Origin: Candidatus Omnitrophota bacterium
Lineage (GTDB): Bacteria > Omnitrophota > Gorgyraeia > Velamenicoccales > Velamenicoccaceae
Assembly (NCBI GenBank): GCA_028717105.1
Contig: JAQUOM010000086.1
Span: 1-6,776, forward strand
Reading direction: 5' to 3'
Length of the DNA: 6,776 nucleotides
Below are positions 6,609-6,776 of this stretch, piece by piece. The position numbers were made by a program, and so were the translations under genes. Under the pieces are notes generated by a model. It searched no databases. It worked only from the letters and a program-made list of their open reading frames with translations, and was not told the origin of the DNA. How positions within the stretch are numbered: the stretch's first letter is position 1; every line of letters starts with the position of its first letter.

Positions 6609-6776
6609 TTACTGCCTTCTGCCTGCTCTCAAAAGCGTGTTATCGATCAACCGCGTCTTCCCGATATATACCGCCAAAAGCAGCAGAGCGTCGCGGTCAA
6701 TCGTCTTGACGCGTTCAAAGGTCTTTCTATCGACAAGCTCGATGTAATCTATCCGCGCCGACGGCGTGTGCGCGAT
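6609..6776 (-). CDS. panC: Pantothenate synthetase (pantoate--beta-alanine ligase), C-terminal 55 residues only
   Basis: This is the 3' end of a gene that begins beyond the right edge; the frame is open from the last base of the window to a TAA at 6609-6611. PanC joins pantoate and beta-alanine using ATP to make pantothenate, the precursor of coenzyme A, in the cytoplasm. The visible tail carries the family's conserved end: a strand reading ARIDYIELVD, a short variable link, then a hydrophobic strand LLLLAVYIGKTRLIDN followed by a short basic tail. The ARIDY and GKTRLIDN blocks are what identify it; they belong to the C-terminal domain that closes over the active site. The ATP-binding part is outside the window, so completeness cannot be judged. 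The gene downstream starts 48 bases later on the same strand. Confidence 0.93.
   Translation of the reverse strand: MAHTPSARIDYIELVDRKTFERVKTIDRDALLLLAVYIGKTRLIDNTLLRAGRRQ

Overview
All five genes in this window lie on the minus strand and are read from right to left: panC (3' end only), an aspartate dehydrogenase gene (nadX type), a short gene for a basic two-repeat protein, uvrA, and a long tetratricopeptide-repeat (TPR) gene that runs off the left edge. I see no RNA genes, insertion sequences, integrases or CRISPR arrays. Apart from one 189-base gap, the genes are packed with 33 to 48 bases between them, so much of the window may be transcribed as one or two units.

The organism is a bacterium. 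A secreted protein of more than 800 residues built from TPRs suggests a cell with a periplasm. An aspartate dehydrogenase beside pantothenate synthetase, medium GC content and the lysine-rich repeat protein suggest an uncultured lineage such as Omnitrophota (OP3) or a relative. That placement is an impression from gene content and is not proven by the sequence.

Region by region: 6609-6776 encodes the last 55 residues of PanC. 6561-6608 is a short spacer with a 7-base tandem repeat. 5745-6560 is the aspartate dehydrogenase, best started at a TTG. 5466-5711 is the 81-residue repeat protein, preceded by an unusually long Shine-Dalgarno sequence. 5277-5465 is the only sizeable non-coding stretch and is filled with inverted repeats: a 61-base near-perfect palindrome just after the small gene, two perfect hairpins, and a weaker hairpin that covers the uvrA ribosome binding site. 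2457-5276 is a full-length UvrA. 1-2421 is the TPR protein with a signal peptide.

PanC and aspartate dehydrogenase link the right end to cofactor synthesis (coenzyme A and NAD, both drawing on aspartate). UvrA is the damage-recognition ATPase of nucleotide excision repair. The TPR protein is probably a periplasmic scaffold. No obvious single pathway joins all five. The parts least explained by known biology are the small repeat protein and the hairpin-filled gap beside it.
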